From NCBI GenBank assembly GCA_014529385.2, contig CM043948.1, forward strand, positions 23,614,451-23,678,450: 64,000 bases of DNA, written 5' to 3'. This document shows positions 35,905 through 46,013 of the stretch, piece by piece. The DNA is from Adiantum capillus-veneris. Its lineage: Eukaryota > Streptophyta > Polypodiopsida > Polypodiales > Pteridaceae. Position 1 is the stretch's first letter. Each line of letters starts with the position of its first letter. The translations under genes were made by a program, and so were the position numbers. The notes under the pieces were generated by a model that saw nothing but the letters and a program-made list of their open reading frames with translations, did no database searches and was not told the DNA's origin.

Positions 35905-36195
35905 ACGCTTATTTTCTAGAATACAAGTGCAAAGCACTTGTCCTATAAAATTCATATTTCTAAAACAAAAGTGCTTCACACTTGTGTTTTAGAATGAAAG
36001 TGCTTGATACTTGCATTCTATTGTGCATTACATTTGTACTCTAGAATAAGAGTCCAGAGAACTTGTATTCCAGAATACAAGTGCAAAGTACTTGTCTTCC
36101 AAAACACAATTGTAGAGAACTTGTTTTCTCTAAAACAAGTAGCATGCAACTCTATTTAACATATACATGAAAATAGTACTTGTTTTTCAGAACAC
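35905..36195. repeat. Palindromic repeat array in a ParB-methyltransferase intron
   Basis: Imperfect repeated units of TCTAGAATACAAGTGCAAAGCACTTGT type. AAGTGC..GCACTT and TTCTAGAA-like arms recur at least six times with drift (ACAAGTGCAAAGTACTTGTC, TAGAGAACTTGTTTTC). The array lies wholly inside the intron between the exons at 36236 and 35780. Confidence 0.65.
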
Positions 36196-36235
36196 AAACT
36201 TCAAACATAATTGAAAAAAGTTTATTGTCACTTAC

Positions 36236-36412
36236 TTTCTTCCTAGTAATCATGGAATCTTTGAATTTGTCTTGTCAAGAAGTTGGATATACTTCTTCTA
36301 TCTTGAAATCTTTGCGTGCAATTTTGAAAGTATATTTCTTCTCTTTGTCGTTCACAATTTCTTTTTCTTTCCCTTCTACAAGGTAATATACAATGTATTG
36401 CGAGGTATTTTC
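36236..36412 (-). pseudogene. ParB-methyltransferase exon 2, downstream half
   Basis: Continues the interrupted exon: NTSQYIVYYLVEGKEKEIVN, YTFKIARKDFKIEEVYPTS, a TGA (36275-36277), QDKFKDSMITRKK, then donor GTAAGT at 36235. The frame agrees with the piece right of the copia element. TTTTC at 36408-36412 is the left target duplication. Confidence 0.55.
36408..36412. repeat. Target duplication TTTTC, left
   Basis: TTTTC next to TGTTAGG at 36413; the matching copy is at 41756-41760. Confidence 0.9.
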
Positions 36413-37156
36413 TGTTAGGAAAGGTAGCTAAATAGATATTTGAGTAGATTACTTAATGGAGAGAGATAGATTTCACACACAAAAGATTATAGAGTATAGA
36501 GAGAGACAGAGTACACACGATATACGTGGTTCATCCAATGTGGGCTACGTCCAAGGGAAAGCAGCCACTCAATGGCTTTAGTACTTCAAAACAAGAAGTA
36601 GTTTACAAAGGGTTTATACCCTTAATAGAGCTCCCTCCTTGCTTCACTCTCACCACCTCACACTCACCTTGTTGCATCAACTTCACACTATATAATGTGT
36701 GTAGAAATGGCCTCCTTTATAGGCCAAAAGGGCTGCCCTCTCTCATGAGAGGCAGCCATGTGTAGCCGCCCTTGTGTAGATAAGTCCAAATTGGACCCTC
36801 CAATCCACCCATGTGTGGCCGCCCTTGAAAAGACAAGTCCACTTTTGAATTCGTCCACAGATCACCGGCTATTGACTTTCGACCACCGGCCACCGGCCAT
36901 TGACTACTGGCCACCGGCCAACCGACCGGTCATTTTCCGACCACTTTTCGATCGCCGTCCGGCTATAATATTCCGGCAAAAAGGAATATTCCGGTGAAGG
37001 AAAAAAGTTGCCCCTGAATTTTGGCCGTAAAAATTTTGGTTTCCGCCGAGTGATTTTCCTTCACGCATGATGGCTTCTCCTCATAGTGAGGGCCTTACAA
37101 ATGTGCATTTTTACCACAGAAAATTATAAGGGGTAAATCAGGCTCCATAATTAACA
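36413..37156 (-). repeat. 3' LTR of the copia element (744 bp)
   Basis: Starts TGTTAGGAAAGG and ends AATTAACA. It carries CCGGCCA-type short repeats (about 36884-36925) and a 60-bp segment (GATCGCCGTCCGGCTATAAT region) missing from the other LTR, which has a deletion or never had it. Confidence 0.92.
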
Positions 37157-37175
37157 ATCTCCCACTTGGAGACTG
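37157..37175 (-). promoter_or_regulatory. Polypurine tract of the copia element
   Basis: On the minus strand, CCAAGTGGGAGAT ends at the LTR edge, the common AAGTGGGAGAT form in copia elements. Confidence 0.75.
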
Positions 37176-37199
37176 ATCTCCAAACCAAACCTATGACTG

Positions 37200-38779
37200 C
37201 TTTCCATCCTGGCTTCTTATCCTTGAATGCCGATTGAAGATGAGCAAAAGCTCAACTTCTCCTTGTTGACCACCTTTGTAAACATGTCTTACAGTATTTT
37301 CACTTGTATGTACCTTTTCTAGCTTTAGTTGTCCCTCTTCCAAAAGAGTGCGTATGAAGTGATATATCACCTCAATGTGCTCTGTCCTTGAATGAAAGGA
37401 TAAGTTCTTTGCAAGATGGATAGCGCTTTGGCTATCACTTTACAAGACACAATTATCTTGTTTGAATCCAAGCTCTTCTAAGAATCTGTGAAGCCACAGA
37501 ATTTCTTTGCTTGCCTCCGTCATTGCTACATACTCTGCTTCCGTGGTAGAAAGTGAGACCACTTTCTACAGCTTTGAAGCCTAGCTTACTACTGTGCCTC
37601 CAACCATGAACACATAGCCAGTAGTGCTCCTTCCACTATCTTTGTCACCTTCCATATCTGCATCAGCATACACTTCTAAAAAAATATCAGTTCCTCCAAA
37701 ATACAAATCATTTCTTGTTGTCCCTTTTAATTACCTAAGTATCCACTTCACAGCTTGCCAATGCTCTTTACCTGGGTTGTCCATGAACCTACTCACAACT
37801 CCCAATGTATGTGCAATGTATGGCCTTGTCCAGACCATAGCATACATTAGAGAACCTACCGCTGCAGCATATGGAACTTTAGACATATAGGCTATCTCCT
37901 CTTGTGTCTTTGGACACATATCCTTCATTAGTTTAAAGTGACCATCCAAAGGTGTAGAAACTGGTTTTGCATTTTGCATTGCAAACCTTTCTAGTACCTT
38001 CTTGATGTAATCCTCTTGAGATAGCTTTATTGTCTTCTTCGTCCTGTCCCTTGATATTTCCATACCAGGTATCCTCTTTGAAACACCTAAATCTTTGATC
38101 GAAAAAGATTTAGACATCTCCTCTTTTAGGTCTTTGATGTCTTGCATGTTAGCACTTGCAATCAACATGTCATCAACATACAACATTAGGATGATGAATT
38201 TTCCATCTCCCAAATTCTTCGTGTAGACATAGTGATTCGAGTTGCATCTTGTGAATCCATGAGCCAACATCCATCGATCAAACTTCAAGTACCATTGTCT
38301 TGATGCTTGTTTTAGACCATACAAGCTATTCTTTAATCTACAAACCATTTTCTCCTTACCTTTTACTTCATACCCCTTTGGTTGAAGCATGTAAATTTCC
38401 TCCTCTAAGTCACCGTGAGGGAATGCCGTATTTACATCCATTTGCTCGAGATTAGATCATGAGGCTTAAGACAAGCCTGATTGAGTTCATTTTTACAACA
38501 TGAGAAAAATATTTCATTGAAGTCAATACCTTTCTTTTGAAAAAACCCTATTACCACAAGCCTAGACTTGTACCTTTTCTTCCCACCTTCTTCTTCCTCC
38601 ACCTTGTACACCCATTTGTTTTGAAGTGCCCGCTTACCTTTAGGCAACTCAACCAACTCCCATGTTTGGCTACGATGTAGTGAGTCCATCACCACTTGTA
38701 TGCTCTTCGTCCATTCTTCTTTGGATTCATGTTTCATAGCTTCTTCGTATGATTCCGGCTCTCCAGAATCTGAGATCAA
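37200..38779 (-). pseudogene. pol: Copia reverse transcriptase and RNase H
   Basis: Frame 38432-38779 holds the RT start (WTKSIQVVMDSLHRSQTWEL, LQNKWVYKVEEE), then a frameshift. Frame 37731-38441 holds MDVNTAFPHGDLEEEIYM, SLYGLKQASRQWYLKFD and LMLYVDDMLIASANM; the catalytic Y-V-D-D is intact. GSLMYAMVWTRPYIAHTLG follows. After a stop at 37731 the RNase H reads YADADMEGDKDSGRSTTGY, SLSTTEAEYVAMTEASKE and SDSQSAIHLAKN with further stops. The active-site residues D, E and D are recognisable. It is read in the same orientation as gag and the interrupted host gene. Confidence 0.92.
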
Positions 38780-38836
38780 GAGATGGTTGAAGGAAGGAAC
38801 AAACCTTTCTGGGGGTCTACTTGCTCTTGTAGATCT

Positions 38837-39910
38837 TCAGGGAATAGGTTGAGGCTCCTCAATTGGTTGAGGTTGTTGCACATTGTCCCCATTTGCAGTC
38901 CTTGAGTCTTCACCATCCTCAAGCTCCATGTACTCATCACCTGTTTCTTTTGTTTGTTTTCTTTCCAAGTAATCTTTGTACATATTTTGTTCGTTAAAAA
39001 TTACATCCCTACTCCTCAAGATTTTACCATCTTCAGGATTCCATAGGCGATACCCAAAGTCACCTTCTCCATAGTCAATGAAGAAACACCTTTTGGACTT
39101 TGCATCTAGCTTTGATTTTAGGCTTTTATCTATGTGCATGAAAGCCTCACACCCAAACACTTTGAGAAATGCATAATTCACCGGTTTACCTGTCCATGCC
39201 TCTTTTGGAACTCCCCCATCCAATGCCGTTGAGGGTGACCGATTGATTAAGGACACAGAACCGTCCTTGGGGTTGTCCTTTGCCTCCGAATGCCATTGCT
39301 AGCACAAAAGCTTTCAAAATCTTGGCTACAATATTCGCCTCCATTGTCGGACTTGAGGCATTTAACCTTGGTACTTGTTTCATTCTCCACAAAGGCTTTC
39401 CACCTTTGAAATATGGAAAATACATCAGACTTATTCTTCATGACATAAACCCATGTTTTTCAAGTCACATCGTCTATGAATGCTACATAGTACAATGAGC
39501 CACCAAGTGATGGTGTACTTGCAGGACCCCAAACATCAGAATGAACCAACTCAAGTTTTTTAATTTTTTCTTTCATTTCCTGATTTTTGAAATTCTACCC
39601 TCTTTTGTTTACCATAAACACAATCTTCAGAGAACTCTAAGTCCACTTCTTTCAAACCTGGCAGAAGCTTCTTTGTTTGAAGGATTTGTATTCCTTTGGC
39701 ACTCATATGCCCAAGCCGGTAGTGCTACACCGCACTGTCACCTTCTGTAGTTGCTGCACAAGCCGAAGGTTGCGTGCTCATAGTACACAAGTAAAGTGTA
39801 TCGACCTTTTCTCCCTTGGCAACCACCAAAGATCCCTTTGAGATCTTCCACCGTTTGTTTTCGAATGCAATGTTGTGACCTTCATCGTCCAATTGTCCTA
39901 TAGAGATCAA
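38837..39910 (-). pseudogene. Copia integrase with internal deletion
   Basis: HYRLGHMSAKGIQIL and EDCVYGKQKR form the HHCC zinc region (second Cys is Tyr). LKSDNGGEYCSQDF carries the second catalytic Asp. The frame then passes from RRQRTTP almost directly to SLINRSPSTALDGGVPKEAW. About 40 residues that normally lie between, including the catalytic Glu of D,D-35-E, are gone. The carboxy part 38837-39256 is open, with FGYRLWNPEDGKILRSRDVI. Confidence 0.88.
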
Positions 39911-40974
39911 ATTTTTCCAAAGAGAAGGAACCTGCCTGACATCTTTAAGCTTCCATTCATTTCCGTTGCAGTTTTGACAGAAACTGTACCTTTGCCAACA
40001 ATCTCACAAGCTTCATTATCTCCCAAGTATACATACCCAAAATTACCTTTGGTGTAATCTTGGAAATGTTTCTTGTGTGGTGTCACATGGAATGAAGCCC
40101 CGAAATCTATTATCCAGGAACTAGACACATTGTCTGATGAGAGAATTAGAGCATCTTGCTCTACTTTACCTGCCACATTGGCCTCCGATTTTTCCTTGTT
40201 GTCTTGAGACTCAATCTCCTTCTTCTTCTTGGACCAGCAATCCTTCTTGACGTGGCCCTTCTTATCACAATTCCAACATTCAAGAACTGACTTTGTGCGT
40301 GACTTGCTCTGTCTTGAGCGATCGTGACCCTTTTGGTTTTTGAACCTCTCCTTAGGCCTTCCTCTTATTTCCATTGATAGTGCAGCACTTGATGATTCTC
40401 CTGTGCTTCTCCTTTGTATTTTCTCTCTTAGGAGAACACCCACAACATCATCAAACTTAAGAGTATTTGTGCCACAAATAGAATTACTTACAACCATCAC
40501 AAGGCTGTCCCAACTATCCGGTAGAGATGATAGTATAAGGAGAGCTCGCACTTCGTCATCAAAATTGATTTTCACCGATCGAATTTGACTTATGTTTGTG
40601 TTAAAGTCATTTAGGTGGTTTGCAACTGAACCATTCTCTGTCATATTTAGATTGAACAAGCGCTTCATGAGAAATACCTTATTGGATGCCGATGGTTTCT
40701 CGTAGAAGTCATCAAGTGACTTCATCAAGTCCTCCGTGGTCTTCATCTCCAAAACGTTGAAGGCCACCATTGACGCCAAGCTGAACCGGATTGTTCCCAG
40801 TGCCTTTTGATCAATGACAATCCATGATTCATCTGCCATCGATGTGGGCTTCTTTGCAAGACCGTCTAGTGGCAAATAGAGGTCCTTCTGGTAGAGATAG
40901 TCTTCAATCTGCATCTTCCAACGTTGGTAGTTTTTGCCGTTGAACTTCTCAATCTTGAGCTAACTCCCACTCAA
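39907..40974 (-). pseudogene. gag: Copia gag with zinc knuckle and start of protease
   Basis: The probable original start is at 40974-40972, where TTG stands in place of ATG (LSGS), followed by TAG then LKIEKFNGKNYQRWKMQIED. From the internal ATG at 40914 the frame is open for 335 codons: the UBN2 capsid region (DLMKSLDDFYEKPSASNKVF, VANHLNDFNTNISQIRSVKI), an intact knuckle CWNCDKKGHVKKDC, and SSWIIDFGASFHVTPHK. At the protease site the usual D-S-G-A reads D-F-G-A. Confidence 0.9.
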
Positions 40975-41014
40975 TTCAAGGAATCCTTTCCTTGAGATAA
41001 TTTAGTTACGAGCA

Positions 41015-41032
41015 AACCTTGCTCTAATACCA
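41015..41032 (-). promoter_or_regulatory. Copia primer-binding site (initiator Met tRNA)
   Basis: On the minus strand TGGTATTAGAGCAAGGTT lies 2 bp after the LTR end, differing from the usual TGGTATCAGAGC at one position. Confidence 0.9.
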
Positions 41033-41034
41033 GT

Positions 41035-41119
41035 TGTTAGGAAATATGACGTAGCTAAATAGATATTTGAGTAGATTACTTAATGGAGAGAGATAGATTT
41101 CACACACTAGAGATTATAG

Positions 41120-41153
<34 letters not shown>

Positions 41154-41755
41154 AAGAGAGAGTACACACGATATACGTGGTTCACCCAATGTGGGCTATT
41201 TCCACAGGAAAGCAGCCACTCAATGACTTTAGTTCTTCAAAACAAGAAGTAGTTTGCAAAGGGTTTATACCCTTAATAGAGCTCCCGCCTTGCTTCACTC
41301 TCACTACCTCACACTCACCTTATTGCATCAACTTCACACTATATAATGTGTGTAGAAATGGCCTCCTTTATAGGCAAAAAGGGTTGCGCTTACTCATGAG
41401 AGGCAGCCATGTGTAGTCGCCCTAGTGTAGATAAGTCCAAATCGGACCCTCCAATCCACCCATGTGTGGCCGCCCTTGAGAAGACAAGTCCACTTTTGAA
41501 TTCAGCCACAGACCACCGGCTACTATTGACTTCCGACCACCGGCCACCGGACATAGACTACCGGCCACCAGTCATTTTCCGACCAGTTGCCCCTGAATTT
41601 TGGCCGTGAAAATTTTGGTTTTCGGCGAGTGATTTTTATTTCCGGCGAATGATTTTCCTTCACGCACAATGGCTTCTCCTCATAATGGGGGCCTTACAAA
41701 TGTGCATTTTTACCACATAAAATTACAAGGGGTAAATCAGGCTCCACACTTAACA
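41035..41755 (-). repeat. 5' LTR of the copia element (721 bp)
   Basis: Begins TGTTAGGAAATATG and ends CACTTAACA on the plus strand, collinear with 36413-37156. It has an expanded GA tract (41118-41151) where the partner has only a short purine stretch. Scattered substitutions separate the pair, so the insertion is not recent; divergence was not computed. Confidence 0.92.
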
Positions 41756-41760
41756 TTTTC
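41756..41760. repeat. Target duplication TTTTC, right
   Basis: Matches 36408-36412. Confidence 0.9.
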
Positions 41761-41965
41761 TCTGACATCAACAAGATAACCTACCACTTTGAAAATGCTT
41801 TCCTCATTGATGGGACCTTTATCATCAATGACACAAAGAAATGGAGTAAGAGGTTCACCAATTGTTCAATTCTCCCCAAAAACACCTACTTGAATTGGCC
41901 AAGCATGACCTTCACGCTTCTTGTGTCATGCATGCTCCCAAAGGACTTGAACATCATGAGCTCAT
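41761..41965 (-). pseudogene. ParB-methyltransferase exon 2, upstream half (split by copia)
   Basis: The reading frame gives VQVLWEHA, a TGA (41926-41928), HKKREGHAWPIQVGVFGEN, a TGA (41866-41868), TIGEPLTPFLCVIDDKGPIN and FKVVGYLVDVRE. The codon at 41761 continues in frame into 36412 once the copia element is removed. The domain is beta-rich and aromatic and I do not recognise it; a chromatin-reader-like fold is one possibility. The 5' border of the exon is uncertain. Confidence 0.5.
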
Positions 41966-42170
41966 GGTTTTTTTTGTCTATGATAGGTAGTAAGCATACC
42001 TCTAGGGGAAACAATGGCTATGTCGTCGGTAAAGTCTCATCAATATATTAAGCTTGTTTTGGAAACTGATGAGCAGCTAACAATTGTCATCAAGGAGCAC
42101 CACTTCCAAACGTGGGAGGAGGTGGAAGAAGCTGTCTTCTAGAATCTGCTTTGGCTATTGACACACGTAC

Positions 42171-42352
42171 CTTAGGTGCTTGAAAGTGAGGGGGCTGATG
42201 AGAGAAGGTTTACTACACGAGGGAGTGAGTGAACCTGTACGACCTGAACCAATTGGAGTAGTTGGAGCAGATAAAGATTGACCAGAAAGAGTAGATTGTT
42301 GTCCTTTTCTTTGTTTCTTGGAAACACGAGCATCACCAGAAGAAGAAGCCAT
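42171..42352 (-). pseudogene. ParB-methyltransferase exon 1
   Basis: ATG at 42352-42350 starts MASSSGDARVSKKQRKGQQS, a basic, Ser-rich, possibly nuclear-targeting N-terminus. The 182-bp exon ends at a consensus donor, CTAAG|GTACGT (donor at 42170-42165), in phase 2. I prefer this start to the upstream in-frame ATG at 42421, because the upstream part is hydrophobic and AT-rich and looks like 5' flank. Confidence 0.55.
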
Positions 42353-43249
42353 TACGAAGAAGAAGATACAAACATCGACAAAAGAACCATAAATTATTGT
42401 AATCAAGCATACAAAATCCAAAATATTTACTTAAAACAACAAGAAACATATTAAATTTACAAAAAATCAAACAAAGAAGATTAAAAAATCTCTCATATTT
42501 GAATGCTTTCTTAAGAAGAAAATTAAGAATTTATGTGTATTTAAACCAAAAAAACCAAAGCATGTCTTTATTTATGGCACAATGGATCTTTTATATACTA
42601 ACAAAATCATACTGAAAGCAAGAGCATCATGCTAATCCCATCTCCTTTGCTCTAGTGTCCCAACAACAACAATTACTACAAGAATACTCACATTATCTCT
42701 TTGTGGAGTGGCTAGAGCAACACTCGACACTTGAATCTCCAAGCCAACCACATAATCTCACAAATTTATTTATTACAACAAGTTCTTGCTTAACCAAGGA
42801 AGACCAAAGAGAGTAGTTAATACTATCCAACCTATCCTGATTTGGAAGTACATCAAAAATAGAGGAAGCATTGTTTCTTCCTTGATGTGTCCTTATGCAT
42901 AAAACAACAAATCCGCACCATATGTACAAAGATCTACACAACCAATGGTAATTTCCATTGCACAAGATTGCCAAAACATAGCTCTCTTTGTACCCACAAT
43001 CCATCATACATATGTACTTTTAACCTCCACATTAATACATGTTTTTTGTAAGATACATACAGGAATATTTTTTGTATGGCTGAAAACTAACTTCTGTTGT
43101 GATGCTCAGAACGAAATCTTGAGGGCACTGTTTTGTAAGCAACTTGATATGCTCAAAAAGCTAAATGTAGCTTTTTATCCCAATCTTCTCTTGACTCACC
43201 CACTATCTTTGTGAGCACCATGCATAGGATTTTATTTGTGCTCTCTGCT
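42353..43249. other. 5' flank of the methyltransferase pseudogene; no clear gene
   Basis: AT-rich to about 42600. On the minus strand near 42790-42860, NQDRLDSINYSLWSSLVKQE resembles a copia Gag N-terminus, but the match is short and isolated. No promoter element could be assigned. Confidence 0.35.
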
Positions 43250-44430
43250 TGTCCATTAGCTTGAGGGTGATAAAGTGCTGATTTATGATGAATTACCATG
43301 AACTCAGCCAACAAGAATTCAATCAATTCATTTAAAAAGTGAGTCCCTCCTATCGCTAACTATTTCAATCGGTAGCCCATATCTTGTAAAGACATTCTCA
43401 TAAAAGAATTGTGCTATTTTTGCATCTTTTTTTTGTGTAGCTTTGGCTTCATCCCATTTGGACTGATAATCTGTGGCCACTATAATATATTGAGCATGTG
43501 TATGATATGTGAGACATGTTATAAGACCTATAAAGTTTCATCATCAATTGTAAAGGCATTTTGTCTCTCTGCATAGGTATTTTTGTTTGTTGTCATTTGT
43601 CACATCTCTTCACATATGCTTCAACATCCATGAACAAGGTCGGTCACCAAATTTCTCCAACAAGAATTTCTTTCGCGGTTTTGCTTGCAAAAAAATGTTT
43701 GTATGCTTGTCCAACATGAGCTTGCTCAAGAGTCGGAATGTATTCACCTTTTGTGGCACACATCCATAATTGATTGTCATTTTGTCTCTTGTAGAGGTGA
43801 TCTTCAATCAACACATAACTCTCACTTTGATCTGAATGGATTTCATTATCGCTTTACTCAACCCCTCTGGTAAGGTTCCTTTTGTTAGGTAATCCACAAT
43901 GTACAAGATCCACTTAGATGAAATCATTCCTTTGAATAGTGTCACATGTTTTATAGGACATGTCTTGGTTACAAAATTTCACATGAACTAATGTAGTCAT
44001 ATACGCTTCTCTGGATTCTAGGCTACTATACATCTAGTCTACTCAATCTTGAAAATTTGTATTTTCCTATTGTGAATTCCCGTGTTTTCACATGAGCTTG
44101 GATCGGGACATATTTTTTTTCAATTGGCTCCATACATAGTCTTAGTATATTGTCGTTTCCTTGCTTGTATGGCCTTCCAACTATTATCATTATTGTTTGT
44201 GTTTGCTCAATGATTGATGGTTTCCATTCAATCCATAATGATAGAATGGTGAGCAAAGGTATAACATGTTCACTCGAGCTTGGCACCATTTCAATATTGA
44301 ATAGATAAGAATCTGTCAAGTTATCACCAACTCTTATGGGTGCTTCTCCATGAGTCAATCTATAAAAATGGTCAGCCCTCTGATGTATGGTTCCTTTCTT
44401 GACTACTATAGTGAAATCAAATTCAAGCAA
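43250..44430 (-). pseudogene. Ty3 RNase H-integrase remnant
   Basis: Frame 44026-44430 (MLEFDFTIVVKKGTIHQRAD) is the end of the RNase H/connection. Around 43360-43530, in broken frames, come HTHAQYIIVATDYQSKWDEA and FFYENVFTRYGLPIEIVSDR, the Ty3 integrase core with the first two catalytic Asp. SCLQNSAL-like remnants follow. Stops and frameshifts are frequent. It belongs to the same minus-strand element as the RT at 44734-45480. Confidence 0.7.
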
Positions 44431-44733
44431 TATAATAAAACATCAAACAATATGTCCTATATTGCAGGGTCTATTCACCAAGTATAGCATTGTTTGATGA
44501 TCCACAAGGAGCACAAACTTGCTTGCAAGAAGATAGTGTCTAGACTTTATCACAACATAGACCATTCATGGCCCTTCTCTCCCCGCGTAATTCTCTTTTG
44601 CACTATTAAGTTGTCTGCTGGAGTAATTGATGGCAAAATCCATGTTGTCCTCTAGGTTATGCTAACATGCATCATATAGCATAAGTTGCTGCGTCTATTT
44701 GGACATGAAAGATCTTTGTCCAATCAATAGCTT

Positions 44734-45480
44734 TCAGAAAGTAGAAATTATGTTTTGCTTCAATATTTGGAATGCTTCTTCACATTTGTCAATCCACTCA
44801 AATTTGGTCATAAGAGAGTAGAGAGGTTTTTCAATGATTGCATACATGTGGATGAATCTTCTATAGTATTTGCAATGGCCCATGAATATTTGTACCTCCC
44901 TAACTTTTGTCAATATTGGTAGAGAAATAATCACTTAAATATTCTCAAGATTAGTGGAAACATTGTTCTTGCATACAATGTGGCCTAGAATTTTCCCTTG
45001 CCTTACCATGAAGACACATTTCTCTTGATTCAAGCAGATGCGATAGGTGTGGCATTTCTCAAAGATCTTCTTCAAATTCTCTATGTAAAAGTTTCTCAAG
45101 AGAAAATGCACGCATAAGTCATCCATGTATATCTCTAAGAATTGTCTTAGATATTCCTTAAATACATGACTTATCAGTCTTTGGAATGTGACATGTACAT
45201 TGGCTAAGCCAAATTGCATCACTCTATAAACGAATATGCCCCATTCTATGGCAAAGTTTTTCTTATGCTGATCCTTTGGCTTTATTGTAAGTTGCTTGTA
45301 TTCTAAAAAGCCATCAAGAAATCTATAAGCTTCCTTGCTTGCAACTCACTCTATCACATGATCCATGATTGGTAGGGGATAGTTGTCTCTTATAGTAGCT
45401 ACATTTATCTGTTTGAGATTGACATATACACATAATTTATTGTCACCATCAATGACACCCAATTTTTGTGCTTGATCTCG
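44734..45480 (-). pseudogene. Ty3 reverse transcriptase
   Basis: Reading down from 45480: KLCVYVNLKQINVATIRDN, EAYRFLDGFLEYKQLTIKP, then MMQFGLANVHVTFQRLISH, LEIYMDDLCVH (catalytic Y-M-D-D kept), KILGHIVCKNNVSTN and VREVQIFMGHCKYYRRFIHM. At least three stops. The plant Ty3 pattern (MDDLCVH, GHxxYYRRFI) is clear. Confidence 0.85.
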
Positions 45481-46013
45481 TAGGTAAGCTCTGCTTTCTT
45501 AAGCTTGTGTATCTCTTTCTTGATCTTTTTTGCAAGAGCCTTTTGCACATTTCTAATCTTTATTTCTTGATTTCAAGATGCGATTATGTCAGCCATCTCT
45601 ATTCTTGGAATTTTTTCTTGCTCCAAAGGCTTGTAATAGATCCTCTAAAGGTTCTAGAACTTTGTCGACTAAGACTAAACCTTCCGATGATATTTTGGAC
45701 GACACGGCTCCTTTCACTCGTTCCTTGTTTTTTTTTCTTGTTTAAGCTACTCTATTGTTTGTTACAGCTCAATCTCTAAGGTGATTTTCTCTTTTAGTCT
45801 TTTTGCTTTTGTTTTGTCTCTTTTGGCCTCGAGGGGGGGTCACTATGTATTATTTATGTATATCACGTGCATTGAAGGACTATTTATAAAACGTCTTATC
45901 TGTGAATTTTTGGTAAGAACCCTTTTCCTAATAAATCTGTGAAATTTTTTCCCAATTTTCTTCTATATGCGAAACTGAGAAAAAATAAAATTTATTAACC
46001 CCTTTTGTTGCAC
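45481..46013. other. Spacer between Ty3 gag-protease and RT
   Basis: T-rich with a G run (45832-45840). AACCCCTTTTGTTGCACTCA (from about 45997) resembles a stretch at 52233-52255. No domain recognised. Confidence 0.35.

Larger units (their letters stand above)
36413..41755 (-). mobile_element. Ty1/copia retrotransposon, Tnt1-like, 5.34 kb
   Basis: Near-complete element with two LTRs (36413-37156, 41035-41755), an initiator-Met primer site, polypurine tract, gag, protease, integrase, RT and RNase H, flanked by a 5-bp TTTTC duplication. The order Gag-PR-IN-RT-RH defines copia. The RT and RNase H text is close to tobacco Tnt1 as I remember it (Tork/Tnt1 lineage). Stops, frameshifts and an integrase deletion make it inactive. 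It sits in an exon of the ParB-methyltransferase gene, in the same orientation. Confidence 0.93.
32966..42352 (-). pseudogene. Split ParB-DNA methyltransferase gene, decayed and interrupted by a copia element
   Basis: On the minus strand the pieces follow in order: a basic Ser-rich N-terminus (42352), an unidentified domain (about 41965-41761 and 36412-36236), a ParB/sulfiredoxin-like domain (35780-34639), a linker exon (about 34550-34437), a DNA methyltransferase (34214 to about 33170) and an acidic tail ending at a stop at 32966. Several GT..AG borders are visible: donors at 42170, 36235, 34638 and 34436, acceptors before 35780, 34214 and 33712. Exon limits elsewhere are uncertain. Without the copia element (36413-41755) and one TTTTC copy, the frame runs on through the insertion site. 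Nine in-frame stops (seven TGA) and several frameshifts show it is dead. ParB plus methylase is a known pairing in phage and bacterial mobile DNA. Its presence here as an intron-bearing plant gene is unusual. Whether it was a host gene or cargo of a transposon is not shown by the sequence. Confidence 0.75.

Noticed and set aside
36526-36997. Frames around 36.5-37.0 kb and 41.2-41.6 kb
   Set aside because: They lie inside the copia LTRs and are repeated in both, reading the wrong strand of the element.
42790-42860. Copia gag start (RLDSINYSLWSSLVKQE)
   Set aside because: The match is short and isolated with no capsid or knuckle around it; mentioned only as a possibility.
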